47,591 nt of DNA from Venenivibrio stagnispumantis (GTDB lineage Bacteria > Aquificota > Aquificia > Aquificales > Hydrogenothermaceae), in assembly GCF_900182795.1 (NCBI RefSeq), contig NZ_FXTX01000013.1:1-47591 (forward strand). The letters are read 5' to 3'. The notes under the pieces are model-generated. The model ran no database searches. It saw nothing but the letters and a program-made list of their open reading frames with translations, and was not told the origin of the DNA. The translations under genes were made by a program, and so were the position numbers. Below, one piece after another: positions 1 to 10,567 of this stretch (position 1 is its first letter; the number at the start of each line of letters is the position of its first letter).

Positions 1-2
1 CA

Positions 3-77
3 CTTTTGACATATTTATATGGTTTTGCTTTAGGTTTTTCTTTGTTAAGAGGTATAAATGCTTCCCTTAGAATTTAA
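3..77 (+). CDS. C-terminal fragment of a possible membrane protein (partial)
   Basis: An open frame runs from the window edge to a TAA stop at 75-77. It encodes about 24 residues that are hydrophobic and glycine-rich (LYGFALGFSLLRGINASLRI), like the last transmembrane helix of a transporter followed by a short basic tail. Nothing else can be said because the rest lies outside the window. The frame could also be fortuitous, since only 24 codons are visible. Confidence 0.35.
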   Translation, partial: LLTYLYGFALGFSLLRGINASLRI

Positions 78-159
78 TTTCTCACTCAAGGTATATATTG
101 ACATATTAAATATAAAACTTATTTTTATCTTAAAAGATTATTTTTAAAAGGTGAAAGAT

Positions 160-855
160 ATGAAAATAAAAATATTAAAAGATGGTCCTTATTTGATAGA
201 AGGTAGTATTCCGTTATACAGAGAAATAATGGTTAAATATAAAATGCTTATACCTGAAAGATGGGAGAAGGTAGAGAAATTTGAAACAAAAGAAAGTTAT
301 GCTCTTTGTAGATGTGGATTGTCTAAAAATAAACCTTTTTGTGATGGTTCACACAAAAAAGGATTCAATGGTGAAGAAACTGCCGAGGATAAGCCTTTTA
401 ATGAAATAGCAAAAAAGTTTGAAGGTAAAAATTTTGATTTATTAGATGCAAAACCATTATGTGCATCAGCAAGATTTTGTATAAAAAAAGAAGGTGTATG
501 GGAAGCTATAAAAAAAGAAGAAAATGAAATTGAAGAAATAAAGCAGATGGTTTTTAACTGTCCATCCGGAAGATTGGTCTTAATTGATAAAAATGGAAAT
601 CCGGTAGAACCAAATTTTGAAAAAGAAATTTCTATATTAGAAGATAATCTAACCGGTGTAAGCAGTGCTATATGGGTAAAGGGAGGTATACCTATAGAAT
701 CTTCCAAAGGATTTATTTATGAAATCAGAAACAGAGTAACCCTTTGCCGATGTGGAAAGTCTTCAAACAAACCTTTTTGCGATGGTACTCATCTAAAAAT
801 TAAATTTCAAGATGAAAAATATTTTAGTGGAGGTGATAAAAAATGGATTATTTGA
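160..855 (+). CDS. Double CDGSH iron-sulfur domain protein
   Basis: This protein has two CDGSH-type [2Fe-2S] sites. Each follows the family pattern of three Cys and one His: C50, C52, C61, H65 near the N-terminus and C196, C198, C207, H211 near the C-terminus. Between them lies a region with further Cys residues (PLCASARFC and FNCPSGR) that resembles the divergent mono-cluster 4Fe-4S domain often joined to CDGSH domains. A role in electron transfer or cluster handling is likely, but the substrate is unknown. I place the start at ATG 160 because AAAAGGTG (145-152) sits at good spacing; an upstream in-frame GTG at 151 lies inside that ribosome site. The stop overlaps the next gene by 13 bases, so the two are probably translated together. 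Confidence 0.85.
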   Translation: MKIKILKDGPYLIEGSIPLYREIMVKYKMLIPERWEKVEKFETKESYALCRCGLSKNKPFCDGSHKKGFNGEETAEDKPFNEIAKKFEGKNFDLLDAKPLCASARFCIKKEGVWEAIKKEENEIEEIKQMVFNCPSGRLVLIDKNGNPVEPNFEKEISILEDNLTGVSSAIWVKGGIPIESSKGFIYEIRNRVTLCRCGKSSNKPFCDGTHLKIKFQDEKYFSGGDKKWII

Positions 856-1418
856 TAATTTATGCTCATCCAAATCCAAAAAGTTTTAATCATGCAATTA
901 AAGAAACAATAGAAAATAAATTCAAAGAAAAAGGAATATCATTTGAAACAAGAGATTTATATGCCCTTGGATTTGACCCTGTTTTAAAAGCAGATGATTT
1001 TATAGCAATGGAACAGGGAAATTATCTTCCGGATGTTAAAAGAGAACAGGAATTTATCAATAAAACAAAAAGATTAGTTATTATCCATCCTATCTGGTGG
1101 TATTCAATGCCTGCAATTTTAAAAGGATATATTGACAGGGTCTTTTCTTATGGTTTTGCTTATATTTTAGAAGAGGATATAAAACCATTACTTACCGATA
1201 AAGAAGTGATAATTTTTAATACATTAGGAGAAGGAAAAGAAGAATGTGAATCTTCTGGAATGTCTAATTGTTTAAAGAAAACAATAGGAGATATTTTTAG
1301 ATTTTGTGGAATGAAAATTTTAGAACATAAACTTTTCTATGCAGTTCCTTATGTCACCGATGAAGACAGAAAACAGATGTTAAAAGAAGTTGAAGAAACA
1401 ATAGAAAAATTAAGTTAA
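843..1418 (+). CDS. NAD(P)H:quinone oxidoreductase-like flavoprotein (flavodoxin fold)
   Basis: The 191-residue product has the layout of the NQO1/MdaB/KefF flavodoxin-like family. The N-terminal FMN/FAD phosphate-binding stretch reads YAHPNPKSFNHAI. The central motif HPIWWYSMPAILKGYIDRVF is the family's flavin-contacting segment. These proteins carry out two-electron reduction of quinones or related compounds in the cytoplasm. The gene starts inside the end of the CDGSH gene, so an iron-sulfur protein and a flavoprotein are produced as a pair, which suggests a small redox module. The exact substrate cannot be read from the sequence. Confidence 0.85.
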   Translation: MDYLIIYAHPNPKSFNHAIKETIENKFKEKGISFETRDLYALGFDPVLKADDFIAMEQGNYLPDVKREQEFINKTKRLVIIHPIWWYSMPAILKGYIDRVFSYGFAYILEEDIKPLLTDKEVIIFNTLGEGKEECESSGMSNCLKKTIGDIFRFCGMKILEHKLFYAVPYVTDEDRKQMLKEVEETIEKLS

Positions 1419-1429
1419 GAGGAAAAAAG

Positions 1430-1669
1430 ATGATTAAATCTTATACAGAACAATTTTATTACTTGATGAAGTTGGGAAGGGAGTTTGAATTAAAAGCAAA
1501 AGAAGAATATATGAAAGGAAATATCGGAGGATTTTTGCATCTGGCTATTGGAGAAGAAGCAGTTCATGTAGGTGCTATTATAGGCTTTGGGAAAGGCGAT
1601 GTATTTACTCCTTATAGAGAGCATATATTAGCAATTATATCCAAATGCAAACATATCTTTGGCTGTTGA
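1430..1669 (+). pseudogene. pdhA: Pyruvate dehydrogenase E1 alpha, N-terminal remnant
   Basis: About 70 residues match the start of the E1 alpha subunit of the pyruvate (2-oxo acid) dehydrogenase complex: an N-terminal helix, then GGFLHLAIGEEAVHVGA and the TPYREH motif. The family normally continues for about 250 more residues with the thiamine diphosphate motif. Here the reading frame runs into sequence that belongs to the E2 subunit in another frame, and it stops at 1669. The body of E1 alpha, all of E1 beta and the lipoyl and linker domains of E2 are absent. The ribosome site (AGAGGAAAAAAG) is intact, so a short peptide might still be made, but it cannot be an enzyme. Confidence 0.8.
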
Positions 1670-2033
1670 TGTAAAAGGAGAGTTATTTGCACCGGTTATA
1701 AAAAATATAAATACAAAAACATTAAAACAGATTAAAGAAGAACTTGAAATAATAAAAGAAAAAGCAAAATCAGGAAGATTTTCTTCAGAGGATTTAAAAG
1801 GAGCAACATTCTCAATTTCAAATCTTGGAATGTATGATGTAATCCAATTTGATGCAATTATACCGCCAAATCATGTAGGTATCGTGGCAGTAGGAAAAGA
1901 AGTAGATAACAAAGTGAAGCTAACTTTTAGTTTTGACCATAGAATAATAAATGGAAAAGAAACAGCTTTATTTATAAAAAGATTTAGAGAAAAATTAATG
2001 GATGAAAATTATTTAAAATCTCTATCTTCTTAA
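1640..2033 (+). pseudogene. pdhC: 2-oxo acid dehydrogenase E2, C-terminal catalytic-domain remnant
   Basis: The frame encodes the last part of the dihydrolipoamide acyltransferase catalytic domain, recognisable from PNANISLAVDVKGELFAPVI, the FSISNLGMYDV motif and FSFDHRIINGKE. The DHR motif carries the catalytic His, so the active-site His is retained. The lipoyl domain, the peripheral-subunit-binding domain and the first half of the catalytic domain are missing. Homology begins at about 1640, immediately at the junction with the E1 alpha fragment and in a different frame. The first possible ATG lies inside the overlap at 1659 and has no good ribosome site. This looks like the far end of one large deletion in a pdhABC operon. 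Confidence 0.8.
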
Positions 2034-2101
2034 AGATTTGTCATAAAAAACCGAAAAATTTCATGTAAAATATTTGTGAAATTTATTTATATTAAGGAAA
2101 G

Positions 2102-3154
2102 ATGAGAAAGATTTTAATATTATTTAGCATATTTTTATTTTCAATAGCTTATGCAGATGAAGAAGAAAAAGATATATTACTTTTGGCTAATTTATATTTA
2201 AAAGAAAATCAGATTGAAAAAATTTATAAACTTGCAGATTATGTAAATAAGAAAAATTTTTCTGAAGAAACAAAATATTTGGTATTTGAAAAAGCAACCT
2301 TTTTACTTGCAAAAAATTATAATAGAAATCTTTTGAGACAGCTAATATCAAAAATAGAATCAAATAAAGAAAATCAGATATTCCCTATTTCTTTTCCGAA
2401 AGTATATATAAACAATGTGGAACTTGAACTTGGGAAAAATATATTTTATCTAAATGATAAAATATTTGGAAATCTTTATATTTATATTGTAAAAAATGAG
2501 AGAACACTTCAAGAAATAGCATTAAAAACATCTACCGGATATTATGAATTAAAATATGCAAATCCTGATATAGACCCATTAAATCTAAAAGAAAACCAAG
2601 TTATCATTATACCTTTAAAAAAGATATTGCCAGATTATTGTAGATATGGAGAAATATGTGTAAATATTCCGGAATTCAGATTATATTATGTTATAGATGA
2701 TTATGTTATTACATTTCCGGTAGGCATTGGTGATGAAAAAGCCCAAACACCTATCGGAGAATTTATTATCACAGAAAAAGTAAAAAATCCTGATTGGATA
2801 GTTCCACCTTCTGTGAAAAAAGAAAATCCAAATTATCCTGATATAATTCCGGCAAGTCCTGATAATCCAATAGGCACCAGAAAAATGAGATTAAATGATA
2901 CATCCTATATGATACACGGGACAAATAAACCGGAAGGTGTAGGTATGAAAGTCAGTTATGGTTGTATCGTTTTGAGAAATGAAGATTTAGAAAAATTATT
3001 TGATTTAGTAGATATAAAAACAAAAGTTATTATAAAAGATACGCCGGTAAAGGTGTATAAAAGTATGAATTTATTTGAAAGCTATCCTTCTGTTTATAAA
3101 TATCAAAATAAAACAAGTTTTGTAAGTAGCTTTCCTATGAGATTAATTCCATGA
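2102..3154 (+). CDS. L,D-transpeptidase with LysM-like domain (YkuD family)
   Basis: The protein begins with a signal peptide (basic start, hydrophobic ILILFSIFLFSIAYA, then acidic residues), so it is exported to the periplasm. A LysM-like peptidoglycan-binding segment lies at roughly residues 118-172. The YkuD catalytic domain follows at about 180-310, ending in the family signature HGTN followed by SYGCIVLR with the catalytic Cys. Such enzymes form 3-3 cross-links in peptidoglycan or attach proteins to it. The length (350) suits the ErfK/YnhG type. The ribosome site AAGGAAA is only about three bases from the ATG, which is short. The stop overlaps the next start (ATGA), indicating coupling to the patatin gene. 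Confidence 0.85.
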   Translation: MRKILILFSIFLFSIAYADEEEKDILLLANLYLKENQIEKIYKLADYVNKKNFSEETKYLVFEKATFLLAKNYNRNLLRQLISKIESNKENQIFPISFPKVYINNVELELGKNIFYLNDKIFGNLYIYIVKNERTLQEIALKTSTGYYELKYANPDIDPLNLKENQVIIIPLKKILPDYCRYGEICVNIPEFRLYYVIDDYVITFPVGIGDEKAQTPIGEFIITEKVKNPDWIVPPSVKKENPNYPDIIPASPDNPIGTRKMRLNDTSYMIHGTNKPEGVGMKVSYGCIVLRNEDLEKLFDLVDIKTKVIIKDTPVKVYKSMNLFESYPSVYKYQNKTSFVSSFPMRLIP

Positions 3155-3909
3155 AAAAAGTTGGATTGGTTCTATCTGGTGGAGCAGTCAGAGGTTTAGC
3201 TCATATAGGTGTTTTAAAAGCTCTACAAGAGATAGGAATAAAACCTACTATATTAAGTGGTGTAAGTGCCGGAAGTTTGGTTGGTGTATTTTACTGCTAT
3301 GGATATTCTCCAAAAGAAATGGAAGAGATAGCATTAAAAACAAATTTTTTAAATTATATAAAACCAATTATTCCCAAAAAAGCTTTCTTTTCTATAAAAA
3401 GTATGTCAAAATTTTTGAAAAAATATATACATATTTCCGATTTATCCCAGCTTAAAATACCTTTGTATGTTGCCGTTACAAATCTAAATAAAGGTGAAGT
3501 TGAATATTTTAATGAAGGTGATATATTTACACTACTTAGAGCCTCTTCTTCTATCCCTGTTTTATTTGAACCGGTAGAGTATAAAAAAGAGATTTATGTA
3601 GATGGTGGTTTAATGAATAACCTGCCAGTTGAACCTATTAAAGATAAAGTAGATATAACTATAGCGGTAGAGGTAAATCCATTTAATAAATCCAACGGAG
3701 ATAATATAATCTCAATCTCTATTAAAAGCTTTTATCTTGCTATCAGGTCTAACGTCTTACTTCGGAAGAATTTATGTGATATTTTTATACAGCCGGAAGA
3801 TTTAGCCAAAATTCCTATATTTGCTACATGGAAATCCAAAGAAGCGATAGATATAGGTTATAAATCAGTTATAAATAAGGCAAATGAGATAGAAATGATA
3901 GTTAGATAA
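3151..3909 (+). CDS. Patatin-like phospholipase (RssA/YlbK type)
   Basis: All the hallmarks of the patatin hydrolase family are visible: the glycine-rich oxyanion loop LSGGAVRGLAHIG at residues 8-20, the nucleophile elbow GVSAG with Ser39, and the catalytic Asp151 in VDGGLMNN. The family hydrolyses acyl esters of phospholipids with a Ser-Asp dyad. At 252 residues it is close to the bacterial single-domain forms. The start codon overlaps the stop of the L,D-transpeptidase gene by four bases. The pairing suggests envelope remodelling, but that is inferred from position only. Confidence 0.85.
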   Translation: MKKVGLVLSGGAVRGLAHIGVLKALQEIGIKPTILSGVSAGSLVGVFYCYGYSPKEMEEIALKTNFLNYIKPIIPKKAFFSIKSMSKFLKKYIHISDLSQLKIPLYVAVTNLNKGEVEYFNEGDIFTLLRASSSIPVLFEPVEYKKEIYVDGGLMNNLPVEPIKDKVDITIAVEVNPFNKSNGDNIISISIKSFYLAIRSNVLLRKNLCDIFIQPEDLAKIPIFATWKSKEAIDIGYKSVINKANEIEMIVR

Positions 3910-3917
3910 TACAAGTA

Positions 3918-3926
3918 TGATATAAT
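3918..3926 (+). promoter_or_regulatory. Extended -10 promoter for the PilZ gene
   Basis: TGATATAAT fits the extended -10 consensus TGnTATAAT exactly. It lies 32 bases before the GTG start of the PilZ gene and after the stop of the patatin gene. No convincing -35 box is seen at the usual distance. Confidence 0.55.
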
Positions 3927-3957
3927 TATGTTAATAATATAATTAAGGAAGGAAGTT

Positions 3958-5082
3958 GTGGACGAAAAACAAAAATCCGTAATCCAAGCTTATAATAAAG
4001 CTCAAGAAAAAATGAATGAAATCAGTATAGAAGGAATTTCATTCTTAATTTTCCTAATTTTAACAGTTATTTTTCTTGTTTTAATATTTAACTATATAAG
4101 TCGTAGATCCAAATTATTGAATAAAAAAAGAGAATTTTGGAATTATCTTAAAGGAAAAAATTTATCAGATGAACAGATAAAAATATTGTGGGATTATTCA
4201 GAAATAATAGGAAGAGATCCATTTATTGCTATAGAAAATAAACCTGCCTTTGAAAAAATTATAGATATATATGAAAAGAGAAATCCTAACTATGATGAAG
4301 GATTAATCCAAGATATGAGAGAAAAATTAGGTTTTTATAATGTAATGGAATATATACCAATAGTGACTACAAAAGAAATAGAAACATATACAAAAGCAAA
4401 ACTAATATTTGAAGGAATAATAAATGAAATTTATTTGGTAGATAAAGATGAAGAATATATGTATTGGCTTTTACCTAATAAGAATTTTCGTATTCAGAAT
4501 GGGGATGAAGTGCAGATTTTATTAATAAGGGAAAAAGATGGGATCTATTATATAAAAGAAAAAATAGAAAATATTGAAGAAACACCAGAAGGCATTTTAT
4601 TAAAAATGCACCATACTTTTAATTTTGAACGAAAACAGAGAAGGGAATTCCATAGGTTTGAAATAGAAATTGATGCTATTTTGGGACGAACAATTAAGGA
4701 AAATAATAAAGTTTTTACTCAATGGATAGGTGGAAAAATACAAGATATTAGCCCGGGAGGAATTAGATTTTGCTTAACCGAAAAAAGTAAAAGATTACCC
4801 ATAGGAACCCAAGCTTTAATAAAATTTGAATTATCCGGTAAAGAAATAAATGAAAAAGTTGAAGTTGTTAATATCTTTGAAAAAGAGGATATAATCTGTT
4901 TTGGAATGAAATTTATAGATATTAAGGAAGAAAGACAAAGATTTATTTATAATTATATAAATAAAAAACTTTCAAGTTTATATAATCAAATAAAAGGAAA
5001 AAATGAAGATCAGGAAAATTTAAATATAGAAATTGAAAATGAATTAAATAAACTCAATATTGAAAATAGCAAACAAGATTAA
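3958..5082 (+). CDS. Membrane-anchored PilZ (c-di-GMP effector) protein
   Basis: A single transmembrane helix lies near residues 22-46 (FLIFLILTVIFLVLIFNYI), followed by a cytoplasmic part. The C-terminal half has the PilZ pattern: an RxxxR element in KQRREFHR, then DISPGGIRF, which is the (D/N)xSxxG element. Both are the residues that grip cyclic di-GMP. The segment between helix and PilZ resembles the YcgR-type N-terminal beta-barrel module. The start is GTG 3958, chosen for the strong AAGGAAGGAAG at 3945-3955; there is no better ATG. The C-terminus is a lysine- and glutamate-rich tail. The gene converges with a diguanylate cyclase gene, 15 bases stop to stop, so signal producer and receptor lie side by side. 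Confidence 0.8.
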   Translation: MDEKQKSVIQAYNKAQEKMNEISIEGISFLIFLILTVIFLVLIFNYISRRSKLLNKKREFWNYLKGKNLSDEQIKILWDYSEIIGRDPFIAIENKPAFEKIIDIYEKRNPNYDEGLIQDMREKLGFYNVMEYIPIVTTKEIETYTKAKLIFEGIINEIYLVDKDEEYMYWLLPNKNFRIQNGDEVQILLIREKDGIYYIKEKIENIEETPEGILLKMHHTFNFERKQRREFHRFEIEIDAILGRTIKENNKVFTQWIGGKIQDISPGGIRFCLTEKSKRLPIGTQALIKFELSGKEINEKVEVVNIFEKEDIICFGMKFIDIKEERQRFIYNYINKKLSSLYNQIKGKNEDQENLNIEIENELNKLNIENSKQD

Positions 5083-5097
5083 ATATAGAGTATATTT
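5081..5097. terminator. Small AT-only hairpin between convergent genes
   Basis: AAATATA, a GAG loop and TATATTT can form a seven-pair stem lying exactly between the convergent stops and followed by T on both strands. It is made only of A-T pairs, so its strength as a bidirectional terminator is doubtful. Confidence 0.3.
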
Positions 5098-6120
5098 TTA
5101 CATATCCGACACTACTGTATTTCTACCTAATTTTTTTGCAAAATATAACAATTCATCAGCTCTTTTTAAAAAAGAGTCAATATTATCATCTTTTTTTATT
5201 TGAGTAACTCCAAAACTTGCAGTATATTTAATAGTTTTATCTTGATAAATTATTTTTCTAGTTTCAAAGGTTCTTCTTAACATTTCTGCCACATTAACTG
5301 CTCTCTCCAAATTATCTAACATCAAGATACCAAACTCTTCTCCACCTATCCTTCCTGAAATAGTACTTGATTTTAAATTAGATTTTAAAACAGATGCTAC
5401 ATCTATTAAAACTAAATCACCGGCATCATGACCATAAGTATCATTAATTTTCTTAAAATGGTCAATATCAAAAAGAATTATGGAAAATATAACATCTTTT
5501 TCTTTGTATATTTTAAAATAATCTTCCAATGCCCTAAAAAAGCTTCTTCGATTATATAAACCGGTTAAAAAATCAATATTAGCTTCTCTTTTTGCATTTT
5601 CTATTTCCTTTTTTAAATTTTTTATCTTATCTTGACGCTCTTCTATTTTATTTTTTATGGTAGCATTTTGTTTTCTTAATTTTTTTATTTCTTCTAATAT
5701 TTCATCTATCTTATCTAAAGATAAATCCTTAGCATAATGTTGTAATGTATCTTCGGATTTCTGTAAATTTTTATAATTTTTATTTATTATATTTTTTATA
5801 ATTTCTATATTTTCTCCAATTTTAACTGTTAAATCTTCAAGTTTTTTGGGGTCAATATTTTCTTTTTCTTGAAATTTATTGATATTAATTTCTAAAAAGT
5901 TTTTGTATAAGCTCATTACATCTATATCAGCAAAATATTTTTTCTGTTCCATGAAATGACAAAATACTATAAATATTTTTTCAAAATTATCCGGTATTAA
6001 TGGAATTTTATTTCTTACCATAATTTTTAATGATTCTTTTGCAATATCTGTAATAAATTTTATTTCTTTTTCATTAAGAGTTTGTTTTTCATTTAATATT
6101 TTTAAAAATTTACAATCCAT
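5098..6120 (-). CDS. GGDEF diguanylate cyclase
   Basis: The C-terminal 170 residues form a GGDEF domain with an intact active site: FLTGLYNRRSFF, FDIDHFKKINDTYGHDAGD and RIGGEEF. It should make cyclic di-GMP from two GTP. The inhibitory I-site (RxxD five residues before GGEEF) is replaced by KSST, so product inhibition at that site is probably lost. The N-terminal 170 residues are helical with a long Lys/Glu-rich coiled coil (about 120-175) leading into the catalytic domain. They contain no recognisable sensor domain and no membrane helix. No clear ribosome site precedes ATG 6120. The gene faces the PilZ gene tail to tail. Confidence 0.88.
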   Translation of the reverse strand: MDCKFLKILNEKQTLNEKEIKFITDIAKESLKIMVRNKIPLIPDNFEKIFIVFCHFMEQKKYFADIDVMSLYKNFLEININKFQEKENIDPKKLEDLTVKIGENIEIIKNIINKNYKNLQKSEDTLQHYAKDLSLDKIDEILEEIKKLRKQNATIKNKIEERQDKIKNLKKEIENAKREANIDFLTGLYNRRSFFRALEDYFKIYKEKDVIFSIILFDIDHFKKINDTYGHDAGDLVLIDVASVLKSNLKSSTISGRIGGEEFGILMLDNLERAVNVAEMLRRTFETRKIIYQDKTIKYTASFGVTQIKKDDNIDSFLKRADELLYFAKKLGRNTVVSDM

Positions 6121-6228
6121 TTTTCAAGTTATAAATAGTATTTAAAAATTATAAGAAATAAATAAAGCATAGGATTTATCTCCTATTTTATCATTCTATT
6201 TTATTTTATCATAATAGAAATTAATGCA

Positions 6229-8571
<2,343 letters not shown>

Positions 8572-8572
<1 letters not shown>

Positions 8573-8772
8573 TAACCACCACCTACGAAATGAACTATTT
8601 CTACTTTATCTCCATCTTTTAGTTTATAACTGCTATACTCACTTTTTGGAATAACATCCATTCCAACTGCCACTGCAAAATTCGGAGAAGTAATACCAAG
8701 CTCTTTCACAAGTTCCTCTATGGTAAGTTCTTTATCAAACTCTCTTTCTTCTCCATTTATAATAAGCTTCAT
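8572..8772 (-). CDS. thiS: Sulfur carrier protein ThiS
   Basis: This 66-residue ubiquitin-fold protein ends in Gly-Gly(-Gly), the C-terminus that is adenylated and thiocarboxylated to donate sulfur to the thiazole of thiamine. KLIINGEER at the start and DGDKVEIVHFVGGG at the end are typical. The ribosome site GGAGGTAAAA is strong. It stands without other thiamine genes, between fabI and hisS, so its partner adenylyltransferase must be elsewhere. A related ThiS/MoaD-type carrier role cannot be fully excluded. Confidence 0.85.
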
Positions 8773-8785
8773 TTTTACCTCCGAT

Positions 8786-9556
8786 TTACATTCCTATAAT
8801 ATGATATCCGGCATCTACATATATTATTTCACCGGTTATGCCGGATGCAAGGTCTGAACATAAAAATAATGCTGTATTTCCTACTTCTTCAATAGTTACA
8901 GATTTTTTTAGAGGAGACCTTTCTTCTGCAACTTTTTGTATTTCGCTAAATTGGGCTATTCCCATTGCAGCAAGAGTTTTTATAGGTCCTGCAGATATAC
9001 AATTTACCCTAAGATTTTTGATTTCTCCAAGATCTCTTGCAAGATATTTTACAGAAGCTTCAAGGGCTGCTTTTGCAACACCCATAACATTGTAGTTATA
9101 AACAACCTTTTCAGCTCCATAATAAGATAATGTTAATAAACTTCCACCTTCATTAAATATAGGTAAAAACTGCCTTGCTATTGCAGTAAAAGAATATACA
9201 CTAATATCCATAGCTTCTAAAAAAGAGGCCCTATCAACTTTATAATAATAATCTTTAAGATACTCTTTATTGGCATAAGCTATAGAATGAACTATAATAT
9301 CAATATTTCCCCATTTTTCCTTTACTTCATTAAATAAATTTTGTATCTCTTCATCCTTAGATACATCACATTTTACAACAAGCTCTGCATTAAATTCTTC
9401 TGCTATCGGTCTTACTCTTTTTTCTATTCTTTCATCTAAATAATTAAAACCAAGAGTAGCTCCATGTTCATAAAATTTTTTCGCTATACCGTAAGCAATA
9501 CTTTTATCATTTGCAAGACCAAGAATTAGGGCTTTTTTACCGGCTAATAAACTCAA
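8786..9556 (-). CDS. fabI: Enoyl-[acyl-carrier-protein] reductase (NADH)
   Basis: FabI performs the last reduction of the fatty-acid elongation cycle. The 256-residue SDR-fold protein shows the FabI nucleotide-binding variant SIAYGIAKKFYEHGA, a catalytic Tyr-x6-Lys arrangement in the YNVMGVAKAALEASVKYLA region, and the C-terminal ITGEIIYVDAGYHIIGM. The start is TTG 9556, well placed behind GGAGGT, and it overlaps the stop of the upstream DUF2628 gene (TTGA). The neighbouring carrier and synthetase genes are unrelated in function; this is a general housekeeping operon. Confidence 0.95.
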   Translation of the reverse strand: MSLLAGKKALILGLANDKSIAYGIAKKFYEHGATLGFNYLDERIEKRVRPIAEEFNAELVVKCDVSKDEEIQNLFNEVKEKWGNIDIIVHSIAYANKEYLKDYYYKVDRASFLEAMDISVYSFTAIARQFLPIFNEGGSLLTLSYYGAEKVVYNYNVMGVAKAALEASVKYLARDLGEIKNLRVNCISAGPIKTLAAMGIAQFSEIQKVAEERSPLKKSVTIEEVGNTALFLCSDLASGITGEIIYVDAGYHIIGM

Positions 9557-10020
9557 TTTAATACCTCCGTAAAGTAATAATCAATAAATCCTGTTAAAAT
9601 CAGATATATTAAACCAAACATAATTGCTGATATTATGCTTGTCCCGCCATTTCTTCCTATTTCTGCTATTATTAAATTTTCATCCGGATATTTTTCTTTA
9701 ATCTCTTTTATCTTATTTTTCACAAAATCTAAATATATATAATTTCCAAACATTCCAAAACCAATTGATATAAATATATTTGTTAAGGCTACTATTAAAG
9801 GTGGTGTATTCATTTTTAGCTGTATTATCTGCAATAATATTAAAAAAGCCATAATCATTATGGCTATACTATACATCTTCCTATATGCAAACCAAAGCAT
9901 TCCAAAGAAAAAAGCTGCCCAGTTCCAGCTAATTTTACTACCTGTTGCTTCCATTACTTCCCATTTAGAAATATAATAATCTGCATTTTTTCCAACAAAA
10001 ATATGTAAATATCTATCCAA
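9553..10020 (-). CDS. DUF2628-type membrane protein
   Basis: The 155-residue protein starts with a short soluble segment. It then has the DUF2628 hallmark WNWAAFFFGMLWFAYRKMY, followed by hydrophobic helices at about 48-66, 70-95 and 125-148. It is an inner-membrane protein of unknown function. The start is TTG 10020 with only a weak GGGG-containing ribosome site five bases after the mtnD stop. Its end overlaps fabI by four bases. Confidence 0.7.
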   Translation of the reverse strand: MDRYLHIFVGKNADYYISKWEVMEATGSKISWNWAAFFFGMLWFAYRKMYSIAIMIMAFLILLQIIQLKMNTPPLIVALTNIFISIGFGMFGNYIYLDFVKNKIKEIKEKYPDENLIIAEIGRNGGTSIISAIMFGLIYLILTGFIDYYFTEVLN

Positions 10021-10025
10021 TTTTA

Positions 10026-10562
10026 TTAGCCCCAGGTAGCTTTTTCATCTTTTTCATATATTGCTTCCCAGCCGGCAGGTGTTTTAAAAACTCTGATACA
10101 TTTTATTTTTTTATTTTCATCAAGTTCAAACCAATGTCTTGCACCGGCAGGCACTACTATTAACTCTCCTGCTTCTACATATATATCCATAATATCATCT
10201 CCTATATTAACAGGAAATACCCCACTTCCATCTATAACAAATCTTACCTCATCATCTGTATGATGGTGTTCTCTTTTAAATTTTGCTTCTAATCCTTCTA
10301 AATTTGGAGTTTTTTCCCATAAAACAACAATATCTTCTGTTATGTATCCCATTTTTTCTTTTAACTCTTTTAACTCTTTTTCATAAGCTTTTATTATCTC
10401 TTTTTGCTTTTCTTCTGAAAGCTCATAATCTTTTCTTAAATCTTCCGATAATCTATCTACTCCCCAAACATCATAAACTATACCATACTCGGATAAAATC
10501 TCTTTTATTTGAGTATTATCTTCTATCACTTTTCCTGAATTTCTAAATACAACTTTTGCCAT
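10026..10562 (-). CDS. mtnD: Acireductone dioxygenase (methionine salvage)
   Basis: This cupin enzyme of the methionine salvage pathway splits acireductone with O2. The metal-binding motif HHHTDDEVRFVIDGSG gives the two His and the Glu, and the fourth ligand is the His in GARHWFE. The frame is open to 10577, but ATG 10562 is the better start: GGAGG at 10571-10575 is eight bases away, and the product then begins MAKVVFRNSG with 178 residues. It follows mtnB directly, so two steps of the same pathway are encoded side by side. Fe or Ni in the site would decide between on-pathway and off-pathway chemistry; the sequence does not say which. Confidence 0.92.
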   Translation of the reverse strand: MAKVVFRNSGKVIEDNTQIKEILSEYGIVYDVWGVDRLSEDLRKDYELSEEKQKEIIKAYEKELKELKEKMGYITEDIVVLWEKTPNLEGLEAKFKREHHHTDDEVRFVIDGSGVFPVNIGDDIMDIYVEAGELIVVPAGARHWFELDENKKIKCIRVFKTPAGWEAIYEKDEKATWG

Positions 10563-10567
10563 TTTAA

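Noticed and set aside
1430-2033. A functional E1-E2 fusion protein
   Set aside because: The two parts are in different frames and most of both proteins is missing, so no fused enzyme can be made.
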